A stretch of DNA of 35,400 nt from CAYNXB01 sp964401045 (GCA_964401045.1 CAYNXB010000023.1:1-35400), one strand, 5' to 3'. Positions 6,990 to 15,267 are shown, counted from the stretch's first letter. Notes: a model not told the origin generated them from the letters alone. A program made the numbers and translations.

Positions 6990-9194
6990 ATGGACGCGAA
7001 GACAGGCGATATTTCCGGATGCCCGATGGGCCAGGGCGATGGCGGCGTGCGCGCCCTGCTCGGCCGCACGAACAAGGACTGGTGGCCGGAGATGCTGGCA
7101 ACCGAGATCCTCAACCCCAACGGCCCCACCGATCCGCTGGGCGCGGATTTCGACTACGCCGAGGCGTTCAGCAAGCTCGACTACAACGCGGTGAAGGCCG
7201 ATCTCACGGCGCTGATGACCGACAGCCAGCCCTGGTGGCCGGCGGACTACGGCCACTACGGCCCGTTCTTCATCCGCATGGCCTGGCACGCCGCGGGCAC
7301 TTACCGCACGGCCGACGGGCGCGGCGGCGCCAACAGCGGGCAACAGCGCTTCGCCCCGCTCGATTCCTGGCCCGATAACGGCAACCTCGACAAGGCTCGC
7401 CGCCTGCTGTGGCCGATCAAGCAGAAGTACGGCCAGAACATCTCCTGGGCCGACCTGTTCATCCTCGCCGGCAACGTCGCGATCGAATCGATGGGCGGGC
7501 CGACCTTCGGCTTCGGCGGCGGCCGCGCCGACGTGTTTGAGCCCGAGCGGGACATCTACTGGGGCTCCGAAGACAAGTGGGTCAACCAGGGCGTCCAGAC
7601 CCGCATCGCCCCTGAGCACGGCATGCACGAGCTCGAAGGGCCGCTCGCGGCGATCCAGATGGGCCTGATCTACGTCAATCCCGAAGGCCCGGGCGGCAAC
7701 CCCGACCCGCTGCAATCGGCGCGCGACATCAAAGCAACGTTCGAGCGCATGGCGATGGACCACGAGGAAACCGTTGCCCTCACCGCCGGCGGACACACCT
7801 TCGGTAAGGCGCATGGCAATGGCGATCCTGCGACGCTCGGCCTCGCTCCCTCGGGCGGCGACCTTGCCGCACAGGGCTTCGGCTGGGTCAGCGGCGAGGA
7901 GCACGGCGGTATCGGCGAACACGCCATTACCAGCGGGCTGGAGGGCGCCTGGGTCAACACTCCCACCGAGTGGAGCGAGAACTACTTCCGGCTGCTACTC
8001 GATTATGACTACGAACTGGTCAGGAGCCCGGCCGGCGCCCAGCAGTGGCAGCCGGTGAACCAGAAGGAAGAGGACATGGCCCCCGCGGCCTGGGATTCAT
8101 CCAAGAAGGTTCCGACGATGATGACCACCGCCGACATGGCGCTGAAGATGGACCCCGAGCTGCGCAAGATCAGCGAGAAGTTCAGGAACGATCACGAGGC
8201 GTTCAAGGATGCATTCGCCCGCGCCTGGTTCAAGCTGACCCACCGCGACATGGGCCCCAAGGCCCGCTACCTGGGGCCGGAAGTTCCGGCCGAAGACCTG
8301 ATCTGGCAGGATCCGGTCCCCGCCGGCACCACGCCGTCCGACGCGGACGTCAAGGCGGTGAAGGACAAGATCGCGGCCAGCGGCCTCACCGTGAGCCAAT
8401 TGATCAAGACCGCCTGGGCCTCCGCCTCGACCTACCGCAAGTCCGACCATCGCGGCGGTGCCAACGGCGCGCGCGTGCGCCTCGCCCCGCAGAAGGACTG
8501 GGACGTCAACGAGCCCGCGGTGCTGGCCAAGGTGCTCGGCACGCTCGATGGCCTGCGCGGCAACCTGTCGATGGCGGACGCGATCGTGCTTGGCGGCGTG
8601 GTCGCGCTGGAGAAGGCGGGTGCCACCAATGTTCCGTTCACCGGCGGGCGCGGTGACGCCACCGAGGCGCAGACCGACGCCGACAGCTTCGCGGTGATGG
8701 AGCCGGAGGCTGACGCATTCCGGAACTATGTCGGCAAGAAGAAGCTGAGCGTGAAGACCGAGGAGATGATGCTCGATCGTGCCAGCCTGCTCGGCCTTTC
8801 GGTCCCCGAGATGGTCGTGTTGATCGGCGGCCTGCGCGTGCTCGGCGCCAACCACGGGGAGCGCGGCCACGGCCACCTCACCAAGCGTTCGGGCCAGCTC
8901 ACCAACGACTTCTTCGTCAACCTGCTGGACATGACCAACGTGTGGAAGGCGGTCGAAGGCAGCGGTGACGAGGAATATATCGCCACCGACCGCGCCGAGG
9001 GCCACGAGACCTGGCGCGCCACCCGCGCCGACCTGATCTTTGGCTCAAACGCGGAGCTGCGCGCGGTGTGCGAGGTCTATGCCCAGAAGGGCGGTGAGGA
9101 GAAGTTCGTGAAGGACTTCGTCAAGGCCTGGACCAAGGTGATGGACGCTGACCGTGCGGACATCGCTTATGCAAAGTACCACAAGGCGGCCTGA
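6990..9194 (+). CDS. katG: Bifunctional catalase-peroxidase
   Basis: A 734-residue KatG with both the active N-terminal and the duplicated C-terminal peroxidase-like domain. Distal residues Arg96, Trp99 and His100 are in RMAWHAAGTYR. The Trp99-Tyr228-Met254 covalent adduct needed for catalase activity is predicted from GLIYVNPEGP and FERMAMD, and the proximal haem ligand is His269 in GGHTFGKAHG. The enzyme degrades hydrogen peroxide. An in-frame ATG exists 120 nt upstream at 6870, but ATG 6990 is chosen because an AGGAGAG ribosome site sits just before it and the protein then begins MDAKTGDISGCPMGQ, as in family members. A strong terminator follows the stop, so katG ends its transcript. Confidence 0.97.
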   Translation: MDAKTGDISGCPMGQGDGGVRALLGRTNKDWWPEMLATEILNPNGPTDPLGADFDYAEAFSKLDYNAVKADLTALMTDSQPWWPADYGHYGPFFIRMAWHAAGTYRTADGRGGANSGQQRFAPLDSWPDNGNLDKARRLLWPIKQKYGQNISWADLFILAGNVAIESMGGPTFGFGGGRADVFEPERDIYWGSEDKWVNQGVQTRIAPEHGMHELEGPLAAIQMGLIYVNPEGPGGNPDPLQSARDIKATFERMAMDHEETVALTAGGHTFGKAHGNGDPATLGLAPSGGDLAAQGFGWVSGEEHGGIGEHAITSGLEGAWVNTPTEWSENYFRLLLDYDYELVRSPAGAQQWQPVNQKEEDMAPAAWDSSKKVPTMMTTADMALKMDPELRKISEKFRNDHEAFKDAFARAWFKLTHRDMGPKARYLGPEVPAEDLIWQDPVPAGTTPSDADVKAVKDKIAASGLTVSQLIKTAWASASTYRKSDHRGGANGARVRLAPQKDWDVNEPAVLAKVLGTLDGLRGNLSMADAIVLGGVVALEKAGATNVPFTGGRGDATEAQTDADSFAVMEPEADAFRNYVGKKKLSVKTEEMMLDRASLLGLSVPEMVVLIGGLRVLGANHGERGHGHLTKRSGQLTNDFFVNLLDMTNVWKAVEGSGDEEYIATDRAEGHETWRATRADLIFGSNAELRAVCEVYAQKGGEEKFVKDFVKAWTKVMDADRADIAYAKYHKAA

Positions 9195-9213
9195 TCATAG
9201 GCGATCGAATACG

Positions 9214-9244
9214 AAGGCCCCGGCAGCGATGCCGGGGCCTTTTT
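9214..9244 (+). terminator. Intrinsic terminator of katG
   Basis: Perfect 12-bp stem AAGGCCCCGGCA/TGCCGGGGCCTT (9214-9225 and 9230-9241) closed by a GCGA tetraloop and followed by a T run through 9244. It starts 19 nt after the katG stop. Confidence 0.93.
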
Positions 9245-9343
9245 CGTTGATGGCGCGGCGAATCCCGGGATTGTTACAGACGTGGACCCGCTCCACGCAA
9301 TACGGCTGAACGTTGATCTTTGCCGGGCCCCGGGGCGGGCCCC

Positions 9344-9436
9344 TCAGCCGAGCATCGACCAAATCAACAGTGCAAGGGCTCCGAGGGGTATCAGCACGCT
9401 CGCATAAGCGGGCCCCTGGCGTTCACGCAGGTTCAT
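9344..9436 (-). CDS. Small single-helix membrane protein (30 aa)
   Basis: Thirty codons from ATG 9436 to TGA 9344. The product begins MNLRERQGPAYASV and continues as a hydrophobic stretch (about residues 13-28, LIPLGALALLIW) ending SMLG: a charged N-terminus followed by one transmembrane helix. GGAGG lies 8 nt before the ATG, an excellent ribosome site. The ATG overlaps the stop codon of the 49-codon frame upstream (ATGA), suggesting translational coupling. The signals make a real gene likely, but the protein is not recognised. It lies tail to tail with katG. Confidence 0.6.
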   Translation of the reverse strand: MNLRERQGPAYASVLIPLGALALLIWSMLG

Positions 9437-9582
9437 GAGCCGAGCCTCCGGCGAATGGAAAGAATATGCTTGCGCGGCAGCAACAGGGCCCGCGGTCGAG
9501 CGGTTTCGACAGTCGCAGGAAGGCTCCCGCCTTCATTTTCCCAGTTGTCCGAAGCTGACGGCGATTTCGAGTTGGATGACAT
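9433..9582 (-). CDS. Small hydrophilic protein coupled to a membrane peptide (49 aa)
   Basis: Forty-nine codons from ATG 9582 to TGA 9433. The N-terminal half is Ser-rich and acidic (MSSNSKSPSASDNWENEGGS) and the C-terminal half is basic and hydrophobic (ending ILSIRRRLGS). GGGAG precedes the ATG by about 8 nt, and the stop overlaps the next gene's start as ATGA. Such overlap plus two ribosome sites is better evidence than length alone. Function unknown; the DNWENEGG segment is the part most useful for a homology search. The region 9583-9857 upstream contains no other gene I can support. Confidence 0.5.
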   Translation of the reverse strand: MSSNSKSPSASDNWENEGGSLPATVETARPRALLLPRKHILSIRRRLGS

Positions 9583-9857
9583 GGATGAACTCCCTTGTAA
9601 GCGGGAGCGCGATGTCTCTCAGCCGGCGGCGCCTACTGCGACGTGCCACCGATAGTTTGAGAGATGGTGCCGAACGCCTCGAATACAACGTGAATCGTGG
9701 GCTTCGGGCGATGGCGCGCGCTGGTCCGCCGGAGGGATCGTTCCCTTGTTAATCGAATGCCGTGCCCCATATCGGAATGACCGCTGGATCGATCCGATGC
9801 TGATGCGGCTGAGAGACAAAAGTGCGCTCCCGCATCCGGTTGAGCGAGCTCACAGCC

Positions 9858-10070
9858 ATGATCGACACCCCGGACATCTGCCTTGAACGCGCCGCGGCTT
9901 TCCGTTCCCAAGCGGAAGGCCCGATGCTGGAGAACGTGCGTCGCAAGCTCCTCACGTCTGCGGCGGCGTGGGATGATTTGGCGCAGATACTGCTGAACCG
10001 CGCGCGCGAACTTTCCGCCACGTCCGCCCGTAGATCGGCATCCAGGATATCCACGCAGGCACTGGTCTAG
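9858..10070 (+). CDS. Small conserved-type helical protein (70 aa)
   Basis: Begins MIDTPDICLERAAAFRSQ and contains the pattern ENVRRKLLTSAAAWDDLAQ, resembling short alphaproteobacterial hypothetical proteins with an ER-A-x-R-x-A...NVR-x-x-x-LxSAxAWxxLA pattern; that comparison is from memory. The predicted protein is mostly alpha-helical and soluble, with a basic Ser/Arg tail. ATG 9858 is preferred to an in-frame ATG at 9822 because the recognisable pattern begins there; the ribosome site is weak. Function unknown. It lies in a cluster of very small genes after katG. Confidence 0.6.
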   Translation: MIDTPDICLERAAAFRSQAEGPMLENVRRKLLTSAAAWDDLAQILLNRARELSATSARRSASRISTQALV

Positions 10071-10166
10071 AAGACCTAACGCCAGCCCATTCGACCCCTC
10101 GCCGGCGTCTCCCAATCCGATCCAATCACCAGGCCCAATTCCGGGCACAATGAAAGGTTGTTCGAT

Positions 10167-10331
10167 ATGAACGCCGATAAGAACCAGCAGAGCGCCCAGG
10201 GCCAGCAGCAGGGCCAGTCCGACGACAAGAACCGTCAGCCGGGGGCACCTGACCAGAGCGAACCCAAGCGCCAGCAGGAGCAGGAGGAAAGCCCCAAGAA
10301 GCCAGATGGCGAAAGCTCCAGCCCGAGCTGA
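10167..10331 (+). CDS. Small Gln-rich disordered hydrophilic protein (54 aa)
   Basis: Fifty-four codons from ATG 10167 to TGA 10329-10331. The product is almost entirely polar (Q, K, D, E, S, P, G), begins MNADKNQQSAQGQQQGQ and has no hydrophobic core, so it should be intrinsically disordered. A plausible ribosome site (AAAGG) precedes the start by about 10 nt and a terminator hairpin follows 20 nt after the stop, which together support a real transcription unit. Similar compositions occur in small stress-related proteins, but no family is assigned. Confidence 0.55.
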   Translation: MNADKNQQSAQGQQQGQSDDKNRQPGAPDQSEPKRQQEQEESPKKPDGESSSPS

Positions 10332-10351
10332 ACGCCTGCCGGTTGTGAAGG

Positions 10352-10376
10352 AAGGCCGCCCTCAGGGGCGGCCTTT
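10352..10376 (+). terminator. Terminator after small Gln-rich gene
   Basis: Perfect 10-bp stem AAGGCCGCCC/GGGCGGCCTT (10352-10361 and 10366-10375) with a TCAG loop and a short TTT at the end. It could also act on minus-strand transcripts leaving smr. Confidence 0.75.
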
Positions 10377-10465
10377 CGCATTTCGGCGCCAAGCTCGCCG
10401 CCTTGTTGTCGCGGCCTCGGAGGTCGCGCGCTGGAGGTCTGCAATCAGCGAAAGCAGACATCCAT

Positions 10466-11035
10466 TCAGTGCTGTTTCCGGAGCACCAGATAGAGCGCGC
10501 CGTCGCCCCCGTGGCGGCGGTGCGCTTGTCGTATGGCGGCGATCGAATCGGCGTGCTGCCCGGCCGCGAGCCAATCGAGCATCTTGGCGCGGATCGCGCC
10601 TCGCTGCTGGCCGCGATCCGCGGCTTCCGCAGCGCGCGGCTTGCCCGTGACCACCAGCACCAGCCGGGCGCCGAGCGAACGCGCCTGATCGAGACCGCTT
10701 TCCAGCCGCGTGTGCGCCTGATCGAGCGTGAGGCCGTGGAGGTCGAGGCTGAAGTCGGGCTCCTGGTTTCCAGTCTTGAGGCGCCGATCCCAATGGGAAT
10801 CGAGACCCTTAAGGCCCTCCCCGGAACGGGGCGGGGGCGGGCGCCGCGCCAGCGGCGCCTGACGGAGGGATGCTGGGGACGAAGGCGCGGCTTTGGGCTG
10901 GGCCTTCTCCACCATCGGGCCCCTGGCCCGGCGGTCGCCCTCCCCGTTTCGGGGAGGATTTATCGGCGTCACAGTGCTCGCCAGCCTCGCCCACGCCGCG
11001 GCTTCCTCGGCGCTCAGGCCGCGCGGCGGCTTCAC
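10466..11035 (-). CDS. Smr/MutS2-domain protein with in-frame palindromic-repeat insertion
   Basis: 189 residues from a GTG start. GTG 11035 overlaps the mltA stop as GTGA, so translation is probably coupled. The C-terminal half (about 95-189) is an Smr domain: the DLHG motif at 98-101, the LVVTGKP turn at 127-133 (often HGKG/TGKG in the family) and RGAIRAKMLDWL (145-156). Smr domains are nucleases or nucleic-acid binders. Residues 1-25 form a short helical N-terminus (GLSAEEAAAWARLASTV) common in alphaproteobacterial members. Between them, residues 26-74 are Pro/Arg/Gly-rich and encoded by a palindromic element, probably a linker insertion outside the folded domain. Last gene of timA-mltA-smr. 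Confidence 0.88.
   Translation of the reverse strand: MKPPRGLSAEEAAAWARLASTVTPINPPRNGEGDRRARGPMVEKAQPKAAPSSPASLRQAPLARRPPPPRSGEGLKGLDSHWDRRLKTGNQEPDFSLDLHGLTLDQAHTRLESGLDQARSLGARLVLVVTGKPRAAEAADRGQQRGAIRAKMLDWLAAGQHADSIAAIRQAHRRHGGDGALYLVLRKQH
10814..10960 (-). repeat. Palindromic repeat element inserted in frame in smr
   Basis: About 147 nt (49 codons), GC-rich and hairpin-dense. The right end is a perfect hairpin CCTCCCCG-TTT-CGGGGAGG (10939-10957), the left end CCCCG-GAA-CGGGG (10819-10831), and an internal hairpin is GGCGCCGC-GCCA-GCGGCGCC (10840-10859). The outermost CCTCCCCG (10816-10823) and CGGGGAGG (10950-10957) are inverted copies. The minus strand reads NPPRNGEG...PPPRSGEG without a stop. 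I recall similar elements in sphingomonad intergenic regions; placement inside a gene resembles the Rickettsia palindromic elements. Boundaries are approximate. Confidence 0.75.
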
Positions 11036-12204
11036 CGGTTGAGGCGGTCGAGCGTGCCCTTGGGAAGCAGGATCAGCGCTTGCCCGCGCCCGCTCATCCC
11101 GCCGGCGATGGTCCGCGCCTCCGCGCCCGCACCCCAGAACGTGTCGAAGCGGTTGGCCCCCTTGATCGCGCCGCCCGTGTCCTGCGCGATCCACAACCCG
11201 TCGGCTTCCGCGCGGTCGAGATCGAGCCATACCGGTGCGCCCAAAGGCACGAAGTTCGGATCGGCGGCGACGGAACTTTGCGCGCGCACGGGCACCCCGA
11301 GCGCGCCGAGCGGCCCGTCGCCTGTCAGTTCCTGGAAGAACACCCAGCTTTCGTTGAGGCGCATCAGGTCGCGGCCTTCGTCGGGATGATCGCGCAGGTA
11401 TTGCATGATGCCCTGCATCGAGCCGGGATACTTCCCCGGCCCTTCGCCGATCAGCCCGCGCTGGCGCATCACCGCGCCAATCCCGGTGTAGCCGCGCCCG
11501 TTCTGGCCGGCATAGCCGATGCGGATCACGCTGCCGTCGGGCGCGCGCAGGCGGCCCGAGCCCTGCACCTGGAGGAAGAAGAATTCGACCGGGTCCGCCG
11601 CCCAGGCGATCTCCAGGCCGCGCCCGGCGAGCGCGCCCTCCTCGATCTCCGTGCGGTTGAAGTAAGGGGCAAATTTTCCCGGGGCGTACTGCCGCGAGAG
11701 AGGAGCGCGCCCCGTGCGTTCCGAGGCCGGGAGGTCGTCCGTCCACCCGCGAACGAGGTCGCTCGGCATCCCGTAGACCGGCACGTCAAAACCGGGGCGG
11801 CGCGTGCGGACGCCCGCGATCTCGGGCTCATAGTATCCGGTGGCGAAGGCCGCGCCGTCACCGATGCGTGCAGTTTCAAAGTATTGTGCGAAGAACTGCT
11901 GCGCATCCGCGTTGGCCCAGCCGCCCGCCGCCTGGCACGCGCTGCGCCAGTCCTCGGGCCTGGTGAGGCCGCTCGCGTCGGTGCGGGCGGTCAGGCGGGG
12001 GCAGCTTTCGACAAAGCTGGCAAGCGCCGAGCCCGCGTCGGCACGAGAGAGCCCGAGCTTGTCGACCGACGGCCCGGCACGCACGCCCGCTAGCAACGCA
12101 GTCGCGGCGGTGGGTGGCGGTGGTGCCGGGGTTTCGACGCCGGGAACTATCGGTCCGCAGGCGGCCAGCAGGATCGCGCAGGCCAGCCCCGCTAGCTTGC
12201 GCAC
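11032..12204 (-). CDS. mltA: Membrane-bound lytic murein transglycosylase A
   Basis: A 390-residue lipoprotein. With GTG 12204 as start, the N-terminus is MRKLAGLACAILLAACG, an export signal with lipobox LAAC, placing it in the periplasm, probably on the outer membrane. The MltA domain (GYYEPEIAG, VFFLQVQGSG-like FFFLQVQGSGRL) and the 3D domain are present; the catalytic Asp is expected in AQDTGGAIKG near the C-terminus. It cleaves peptidoglycan glycan strands to form anhydromuropeptides. The start lies 8 nt after the timA stop, and the gene end overlaps the smr start by 4 nt, so the three genes form one operon. Confidence 0.93.
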   Translation of the reverse strand: MRKLAGLACAILLAACGPIVPGVETPAPPPPTAATALLAGVRAGPSVDKLGLSRADAGSALASFVESCPRLTARTDASGLTRPEDWRSACQAAGGWANADAQQFFAQYFETARIGDGAAFATGYYEPEIAGVRTRRPGFDVPVYGMPSDLVRGWTDDLPASERTGRAPLSRQYAPGKFAPYFNRTEIEEGALAGRGLEIAWAADPVEFFFLQVQGSGRLRAPDGSVIRIGYAGQNGRGYTGIGAVMRQRGLIGEGPGKYPGSMQGIMQYLRDHPDEGRDLMRLNESWVFFQELTGDGPLGALGVPVRAQSSVAADPNFVPLGAPVWLDLDRAEADGLWIAQDTGGAIKGANRFDTFWGAGAEARTIAGGMSGRGQALILLPKGTLDRLNR

Positions 12205-12212
12205 GGCCGGGC

Positions 12213-12869
12213 TCAGCCTTCGTCGGTCTCGTCGAGCAGCCAGTCGGGCCCGGTCGCATGCACGTGGCGCGAAAAGGTCCAGATGTCGCGGCTTTCGACC
12301 GCATCGTCGAGCGAGCCGGCGATCATGTTGCCGTCCTTGTCGCGCGTCAGCGCGGCGATGTCGGCGGTGAAGGCAATGGCGATTCGCGCAATGTCTCCAT
12401 CCAGGCTCGCGGCGTGAAGCGCGGTTTCCTCGATCCGGATGAGCCGGTTCTCGAGTATATCGCCGGCCTTCTCGCGCGCGTCGATGGCAGCCGCGAAACC
12501 TTCGTAAACATCGTCGTCGCACAATTCGCGCAGTTCTTCACGGTCCCCGCGCCAGAAGGCTTCGAGCACCATGCGATAAGCGCCCTTGGCGCCTTCCATG
12601 AACGCGGCCAGATCGAACTGGCGATCGGCGGCAGCGATCGCGCGCAAGCCCTGCTCGATCCGTGGTGAATAGCCGATCACTTCCTGCGGACGCGGCAGAG
12701 CGTCGGCGGCAGGCGGATTGGCATGGTACGAATTTCGCGCAGCATCGCGCTTGGCGATCTGCTTGGGCACATGCTCTTCCTCATGTTCGGCACGGCGGCC
12801 GAGCACAGAATAGAGGCGCAGGCCAAGGAAGGCCGCGATCATCGCGAGAATGACGATCTGAACGATCAC
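12213..12869 (-). CDS. timA: Tim44/TimA-domain membrane-associated protein
   Basis: 218 residues. An N-terminal hydrophobic helix (about 1-22, IVQIVILAMIAAFLGLRLYSVLG) is followed by a charged linker and a Tim44-like domain (about 75-218), with the FMEGAKGAYRMVLEAFWRGDRE signature split across the domain start and ending in SRDIWTFSRHVHATGPDWLLDET. This bacterial family is related to the mitochondrial import-motor subunit Tim44; its bacterial role is not settled. It is first in timA-mltA-smr and divergent from the export chaperone secB, a neighbourhood I recall as common in alphaproteobacteria that hints at an envelope function. Confidence 0.92.
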   Translation of the reverse strand: MIVQIVILAMIAAFLGLRLYSVLGRRAEHEEEHVPKQIAKRDAARNSYHANPPAADALPRPQEVIGYSPRIEQGLRAIAAADRQFDLAAFMEGAKGAYRMVLEAFWRGDREELRELCDDDVYEGFAAAIDAREKAGDILENRLIRIEETALHAASLDGDIARIAIAFTADIAALTRDKDGNMIAGSLDDAVESRDIWTFSRHVHATGPDWLLDETDEG

Positions 12870-13099
12870 GTACGCTCTTTCCGCCGGTTTGGTCCACTCG
12901 AGTTTCGCGGTGGCACGGCGCTGCCTTCCGCATCCCGTATGGTGCCTGAAATGGGTACCAATTACAAATGAACAACGCGTGGACGCGTTTGTGCCGCGAA
13001 TTCACGCCGATTCTTCGCAAACGCGGCGTCGTTGCGGCTTGCGGGAGGGGATGCTAGGCGGCGCGCCGACATTCCCGAGACACTACGAAAGATCTAATC

Positions 13100-13615
13100 A
13101 TGGCCGAACAGGGCGACGTTCTCACCGATCTCAACTCCGCCAACGGCGCTGACGACCAGCCCGTCGCCGGCCTGCTGGCCCAATACGTGAAGGACCTGTC
13201 GGTCGAGAACCCGAAGGCGCCCGAGAGCTTCCAGTGGAACGCCCAGCCCGATCTCGACGTGCAGTTCAACATCGGCTCACGCCAGATCAGCGACGAGGTC
13301 CACGAGGTGGAACTCAAGATCGCGTGCACCGCCAAGTGTGACCAGGGCACGTTCTACATCGTCGAACTCTCCTATTGCGGCCTGGTCGGCATGCGTAATC
13401 TCGCCGACGAGCAGATGCATGCGTTCATCTACGCCGAAGCGCCGCGCATCCTGTTCCCGTTCTCGCGCCGGGTGATCTCGGACGCGGTGCGCGATGCCGG
13501 CTTCGCGCCGCTCAATCTCGATCCGATCGATTTCAACGGCCTCTACGCCCAGCAGCTGCAGCAGCGCGCGGAGCAGGGCGGAGTGGAAGCCGCGCCGCCG
13601 GCTGGAGAAGCCTGA
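13100..13615 (+). CDS. secB: Protein-export chaperone SecB
   Basis: 171 residues, close to the usual 150-170. SecB forms a tetramer that holds unfolded preproteins and delivers them to SecA. Characteristic segments are QYVKDLSVENPKAPE, the beta strands VHEVELKIACTA and YIVELSYCGLVGM, and the conserved APRILFPFSRRVISDAVRDAGF. The acidic N- and C-terminal tails fit the family. The ribosome site is weak, but the start matches homologue architecture. murJ begins 22 nt downstream and may be co-transcribed. Confidence 0.96.
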   Translation: MAEQGDVLTDLNSANGADDQPVAGLLAQYVKDLSVENPKAPESFQWNAQPDLDVQFNIGSRQISDEVHEVELKIACTAKCDQGTFYIVELSYCGLVGMRNLADEQMHAFIYAEAPRILFPFSRRVISDAVRDAGFAPLNLDPIDFNGLYAQQLQQRAEQGGVEAAPPAGEA

Positions 13616-13637
13616 GCCGAAACGGGCCGCCTGACCG

Positions 13638-15227
13638 GTGAGCCTGGTCCGCAATGTCGGTACGATCGGCGGGCTGACCGCAATCAGCCGCGTGTTCGGC
13701 TTCGTGCGCGACATGCTGCTCGCCCGGCTGCTCGGCGCCGGGTTGGCGGCGGACGCGTTCCAGCTCGCGTTCATCCTCCCCAACACCTTCCGCCGGCTGT
13801 TCGCGGAAGGCGCGTTTTCGGTGGCGTTCGTGCCGATGTACACGCGCGCGCTGACTTCCCAGGGGGAGGAGGCGGCAGATCGCTTCGCCAGCCACGTGCT
13901 GGCGGTGTTCATCTGGGTCTTGCTGGGCTTTTCCGCAATCGCGATGATCGCGATGCCCGGCATCGTGTGGCTGCTGGCGAGCGACTTCCAGCACATCCCC
14001 GGCAAGTTCGAGCTGGCGGTGCAATTGAGCCGGATCACATTCCCCTATCTCGCGCTGGTGAGCCTGGTGGCCATGCTATCGGGCGTGCTCAACGCACATT
14101 CGAAGTTCGCGCCCGGCGCGTTCGTGCCGGTACTGCTCAACGTGATGCTGGTCATCGGCATCGTCACCGGCTATGAATTGCGCGAACGCGGCGCCAGCGA
14201 CGTGATCGTCGGCCACGCGATCGCCATCGGGGTGGCCGCGGCGGGCGCGGCCCAGCTCGCCTACATGGCGTGGGCGACTCGGCGCGCGGGGGTGAAGCTC
14301 GCTATAACCCGGCCGCGCTTCACACCCGAGGTGAAGCGGCTGGCGATGCTGATCCTGCCTGCGACGTTCGGCGCCGGCATCTACCAGATCAGCCAGTTGG
14401 TCGACACGTTCTTCGCCACCAGCCTCGAGCAAGGCTCGCTGACGCTGCTCAAGTATGCCGACCGGCTCAACCAGATGCCTTTGGGGATCGTCGGCATCGC
14501 GCTCGGCACCGCGATCCTGCCGATGCTCGCCCGGCACATCCATTCGGACAACCATGCCGAGGCACAGCGGTTGCAGGCCAACGCGGTGGAGATGGGCACG
14601 CTGCTGACGCTGCCCGCCGCGGCGGCGCTGGCGGTGTGCGCGCCGGCGTTCGTCACCGCGTTCTTCGTGGGCGGCAAGATGACTGCGGCGGACGGCGCGA
14701 CGATGACTGCGATCGTGACCGCACTGGTGTGCGGGCTCCCGGCCTACGTGCTCATCAAGGTATTCCAGCCGGCGTTCTTCAGCCGCGAGGATACCCGCAC
14801 CCCGGTGTGGATCGCTGCGGGCTCGCTGACCATCAACATCGGGCTCAATTTCCTGGTCGTGCCGCGGTTCGGAATCGTCGGCCTCGCCGCTGCGACCGCG
14901 ACCACGGCCACGCTCAACGTGGTGACGCTTTACACCGTGCTGCAATTGCGCGGCTGGTTCCATCTGACGTTCGCCCTCGCGAGCCGGATCGCACGCCAGC
15001 TGCTCGCGACGGTGGCGATGGCGGCGGCGCTGTGGTGGGCGCTCCCGCTTATGGCAGACCGTTACGGCGCATCGGTGTTCGAGCGCGCCTGGTCGCTCTC
15101 GGCGCTGGTGGCGCTCGGCCTGTTCGTGTTCTTCGCGGCCGCCTGGCTGCTTGGCGCGCTCGACAAGGACTTGCTCGCGCAGTTGCGGCGGCGCCGCCGC
15201 GCGCAGCCGGTCAAGCTCTCCGAGTAG
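13638..15227 (+). CDS. murJ: Lipid II flippase MurJ
   Basis: A 529-residue, about 14-helix MOP-superfamily membrane protein that moves lipid II across the inner membrane for peptidoglycan synthesis. It begins at GTG 13638 (MSLVRNVGTIGGLTAISRVFG). The essential arginines of the family are visible in SRVFGFVRDML, and YKSADRLNQMPLGIVGIALGTAILPML-type sequence (here beginning LLKYADRLNQMPLG) is diagnostic. It lies 22 nt after secB. The run of basic residues at the C-terminus (RRRRRAQ) is cytoplasmic. Confidence 0.96.
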   Translation: MSLVRNVGTIGGLTAISRVFGFVRDMLLARLLGAGLAADAFQLAFILPNTFRRLFAEGAFSVAFVPMYTRALTSQGEEAADRFASHVLAVFIWVLLGFSAIAMIAMPGIVWLLASDFQHIPGKFELAVQLSRITFPYLALVSLVAMLSGVLNAHSKFAPGAFVPVLLNVMLVIGIVTGYELRERGASDVIVGHAIAIGVAAAGAAQLAYMAWATRRAGVKLAITRPRFTPEVKRLAMLILPATFGAGIYQISQLVDTFFATSLEQGSLTLLKYADRLNQMPLGIVGIALGTAILPMLARHIHSDNHAEAQRLQANAVEMGTLLTLPAAAALAVCAPAFVTAFFVGGKMTAADGATMTAIVTALVCGLPAYVLIKVFQPAFFSREDTRTPVWIAAGSLTINIGLNFLVVPRFGIVGLAAATATTATLNVVTLYTVLQLRGWFHLTFALASRIARQLLATVAMAAALWWALPLMADRYGASVFERAWSLSALVALGLFVFFAAAWLLGALDKDLLAQLRRRRRAQPVKLSE

Positions 15228-15267
15228 GGGTTTCGGCGGGCCGGGATTGTGCTATCGGCGCTCCCCG

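Noticed and set aside
5168..7129. Long antisense frame (653 codons) opposite ahpF
   Set aside because: No family resemblance, Arg/His/Ala-rich composition typical of antisense frames in GC-rich DNA, and it covers a well-supported gene.
9320..9655. Plus-strand frame of 111 codons after the katG terminator
   Set aside because: No ribosome site or domain; the opposite strand carries two short frames with good ribosome sites and a 4-nt overlap.
12974..12989. AACGCGT-GG-ACGCGTT dyad between timA and secB
   Set aside because: Short GC-rich dyad made of CpG-rich repeats; such matches are frequent by chance here and nothing ties it to either start.
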